Of a stretch of 64,000 nucleotides of DNA, positions 61,397 through 64,000 are shown in pieces. The translations under genes were made by a program, and so were the position numbers. The notes under the pieces are model-generated. The model searched no databases and was not told where the DNA came from. It worked only from the letters and a program-made list of their open reading frames with translations. Source of the stretch: Perkinsus olseni (lineage: Eukaryota; Perkinsozoa; Perkinsida; Perkinsidae); assembly GCA_013115135.1 (NCBI GenBank), contig JABANP010000067.1:111041-175040 (forward strand). Reading direction: 5' to 3'. How positions within the stretch are numbered: position 1 is the first letter of the stretch; each line of letters begins with the position of its first letter.

Positions 61397-63998
61397 CGCG
61401 CCATCTAGAAACGCGCAAACTGGGCGGGCACTTTTTTCCTTCGTCTTGACGAGTTTGAACCTAATTCCTTTTCCATTCAATTCGCCGTACTTGATTACCC
61501 ATAAATCCAAGTCGCGCCCTTAAAATTCGACAAAAAAATATTTTGGTCACTTTTAGTCGAAGTGCCCAAAATTCTATGCCGGTTTCGGCCATTTTTCACC
61601 CCTTAATGACCCTTATCTTCAAACCCAACATCAAAATGAAGAGTTAATGGGAGACACTTATTAGAAGAACACACAAGTTAAAAAATTAGACTACACGTCT
61701 TCGGTTAAACTTGCCAACGTTGGAGTGGTCTGTGGAAGCAGGCAACATTGGCGCTGGCCCTCGATGTTTTCGGCGCTCCTTTCTCAGTCGCCTTATCTCC
61801 TCCATGCTCATCCCATCTACGTAGCACTTGAGATACTCCCTGGATGACCTGAAGTGCTTGCGAATAAGCAGCAACGTCAGGTCGGCAGGCTCCTGGCAGC
61901 TCTCTACTCTCTCCACGAACCCTGCTGATGACTTGGAGGAGTTCCCAATCCTGATGGCCTTAGCGATGGACCGGTAAGCTGCCCTCGATCGGTGCCAGTT
62001 CTGGGTGAAATTTCACCCCATATATGACTCGATCACCGCGGGCATTGGCTTCTTCCTGGAGCAGGGTCTTTGAGAAGCAAAGTCATCACAATTAGAGAGC
62101 AGGTTGACCAGCTCGTCCTGCTTCTTCCCCACTACTGCTGCTTCTCCGAACCTCTCTATTACCACCTGCCGGAGTCCTTTGGGTAAGCCAGCGTATCGAG
62201 GGTGGTCAGCCGGGAAAACCATATCCTGGACAACGCGTTGTCCATCGCGTTCATACCAACCTGGGCGCATTCGTGGCTGCTTGCCCCCGGGCTTGACGTT
62301 CATAGCCTTGGCATTGAGGCCATCCTCCGGATACTTGCAGTGTATTGGGCTCCTGTCGGTCAAGAAGACGCACCCAAGCTTCCCATCAGTGAGGGTCTTG
62401 ACGGCCTCACTGCATTCTGCGAAATCCACTAGGCACCGTTCATTGTTGTAGTAGCCATCTACCGACACGTCCAAGACAGACCCGGTGCGTTCACCAGGCA
62501 CGACAGGGTCGTCATTGCTGTAGCGGATGAACCCAAAGATCTCTGAGAGGAAGTCTGAGGTCATCACGGTCCGGCCAAGTGACTTCTGTCGCAGCTTAGT
62601 GAAAGTCCCATCCGACCAGTAGCGTCGCTGTATATCCCCGCTATGATGAATCTTCTCATCTTGAGAGATCAGTATATGAGTGGCAGCGCTATTCTCTGCC
62701 TCCTCTAGCGTACAGTCGTCCACTGTCTGTAGAGAGGGCCGAACCTCCTCCAGTTCCTTATAGAGCTGCTCCCTATCAGCCACGACATCCTCCCTCTCGT
62801 GCCCATCCACATAAAGTGTGTTCTTCACCGAATGTACCGAGAACCCTAGAGCATGCAGCCACCGAAGAATTGTACGATTGGAATACTTGTCTCCCTTCTC
62901 CGAGCTCCAAGTCTGAGTTGACCCATTCAGCCAAAGCATCAGCCGTCAGGGTTGGGAGTGCCGTCCTTGCCAATAGAGTGGGCCTTGACGTAATGCCGGA
63001 ACCTCTCCCGGAAGCCCTGATATTCAGCGTCAAAGAGGGGACTCCTAACCTTCGAGTGCTTCCCGCGACGATCCTCCTCCAAGTAATGAGCAGTCTCGAA
63101 GTCATGGCACCATCTGTGAACCGAGGATGGCTTGAGGTCAAATAAGTCAGCCACGAATTCTTCAACTACCTCGCGCGACTGCCATCCCCAGTAACCGTAG
63201 AACTGTGTCAGAGATACGTAGACAGCCAGCCTCTTCTTCAAGTGGAGAGACATGTCATGTCGTCCAAAGGGTTCGTTGCTTGCAGAGCTTCCCATAAGCT
63301 AGACACGCCATCATCGCGTTCCTGCCTCTTCTTCTGTCGAAGCTCCCTGACACCCTTACTCTGCGGCCTCGAGCCCTTCGGTGGCAAATTCACCGACTTC
63401 TGACGCTTAACAGATGGCTTGGGCTTATCCTTACGGTCAGCAGGACGCTTCTGAGCTTTTGTTAGGGGCTGGTTTCTTGTGTTGTAGCCGTGAACGTGTT
63501 GCCTTTTCGACTCCGCCGTCTCGCCAGATGCACCGGAAACTTCCGCTTGAGTCTTCAACCTCAGAGATTTTCTTTTACGCAACTTAGTCGAACCGATAGC
63601 ACGCTTGTGGTGGGTAGTCAGGTCATCCTCTGCATTGGAAGCTGTCTGCGCAGCAGAAGTGGTGGAACTTTGGCTAGGCCCGATCTCTTCAGGGCTTGGC
63701 AACTGCTTTGGAAGGGCCATTCAGTAAAATATAATTCAGCTGTGCGATCGTTGCTAGGTGGGAAGGAACGGAGTGGTTCAATAAACGCCACCAGGACGCT
63801 AGGAGCGCACTATGAGAAAATGCGCTAGGGTCAGGCGCACAAAAATGATCAAAATATTTTTTTATCGAATTTTAAGGGCGCGACTTGGATTTATGGGTAA
63901 CCAAGTACGGCGAATTCAATGGAAAAGGAATTAGGTTCAAACTCGTCAAGACGAAGGAAAAAAGTGCCCGCCCAGTTTGCGCGTTTCTAGATGGCGCG
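61397..63998. mobile_element. DDE transposon with ~150-bp inverted repeats, TA flanks
   Basis: The left end cgcgccatctagaaacgcgc (61397) and the right end gcgcgtttctagatggcgcg (63998) are the outer parts of inverted repeats. These continue almost identically for about 150 bp (compare 61397-61555 with 63840-63998: ttccttcgtcttgacgagtt, acttggatttatgggtaa and so on). TA flanks both ends (61395-61396 and 63999-64000). All coding is on the minus strand. The TA target duplication and DDE motif suggest the Tc1/mariner (IS630) superfamily. Confidence 0.85.
61686..63720 (-). pseudogene. DDE transposase in several frames
   Basis: 63238-63720 is a basic N-terminal part (TKLRKRKSLRLKTQAEVSGA; KDKPKPSVKRQKSV). 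62939-63295 has a helix-turn-helix-like segment (EVVEEFVADLFDLKPSSVHR; KVRSPLFDAEYQGFRERFRH). 62013-62939 has the catalytic core: RWLHALGFSVHSVKNTLYVD, GHEREDVVADREQLYKEL, THILISQDEKIHH (first Asp), GRTVMTSDFLSEIFGF, GCVFLTDRSPIH (second Asp), MNVKPGGKQPRMRPG. Beyond the stop at 62013 another frame gives GVKFHPELAPIEGS, the HPELNPIE-type Glu. 61686-61916 supplies a basic tail. Frame steps between pieces are -1/+2. It may be decayed, or may use spliced or shifted frames; all catalytic residues survive. Confidence 0.72.
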
Positions 63999-64000
63999 TA

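Overview
The window is nuclear DNA from a protist. Host genes are cut by many short GT-AG introns (often 41-57 nt), and the gene set (histone H2B, the splicing factor Syf1/XAB2, a ChaC cyclotransferase, a TatD-type nuclease, a TBC Rab-GAP, a CDK9/12-class kinase, a possible ApiAP2-like domain, several lineage-restricted secreted families) suggests a myzozoan alveolate, most like a perkinsid such as Perkinsus. That assignment is inference; no rRNA or organelle gene is present to prove it.

Layout. 0-8 kb: a minus-strand tandem array of five paralogous secreted-protein genes with a nearly invariant leader and divergent bodies; only one copy (5107-6153) is unbroken. 8-24 kb (plus strand): an ankyrin gene, a ChaC gene, an unidentified multi-exon locus, a FAM13-domain gene and a 23-exon SYF1 gene. 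24-33.5 kb (minus strand): H2B, a gene with an AP2-like domain, an 8-exon or larger TatD gene, a single-pass membrane protein and a secreted protein. 35-37.1 kb: a decayed MULE-type transposon with a Ulp1-like protease, next to a dense tract of small perfect palindromes (36.6-38.3 kb). 40-51.2 kb: a minus-strand Bel/Pao-like retroelement with an uninterrupted 2,935-codon polyprotein whose 5' part carries nine covarying hairpins. 53-57 kb: a helical-protein gene with a 1.45 kb PIF/Harbinger-type element in what looks like one of its introns. 57.6-59.7 kb: a TBC-domain Rab-GAP. 60.1-60.9 kb: the N-lobe of a CDK9/12-class kinase, followed by a 2.6 kb DDE transposon with long inverted repeats that ends exactly at the window edge.

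The most unusual signal is in the introns. At least eight introns or intron 3' ends in different genes carry the 3' half (T-arm/B-box) of a tRNA-like sequence followed by a T-run and AG, so a tRNA plus its Pol III terminator appears to have become intron and polypyrimidine tract. One 80-nt Syf1 intron holds an A-box, an anticodon-like arm and a B-box. Other introns share a second motif (GTATCTTAGGTCGACCC), foldback repeats or palindromes. A recurrent oddity is the +1 frame break inside well-conserved host exons (11 of 12 host breaks are +1), whereas transposon ORFs mostly break the other way; insertion-type sequence error is the simplest explanation but it should be tested.
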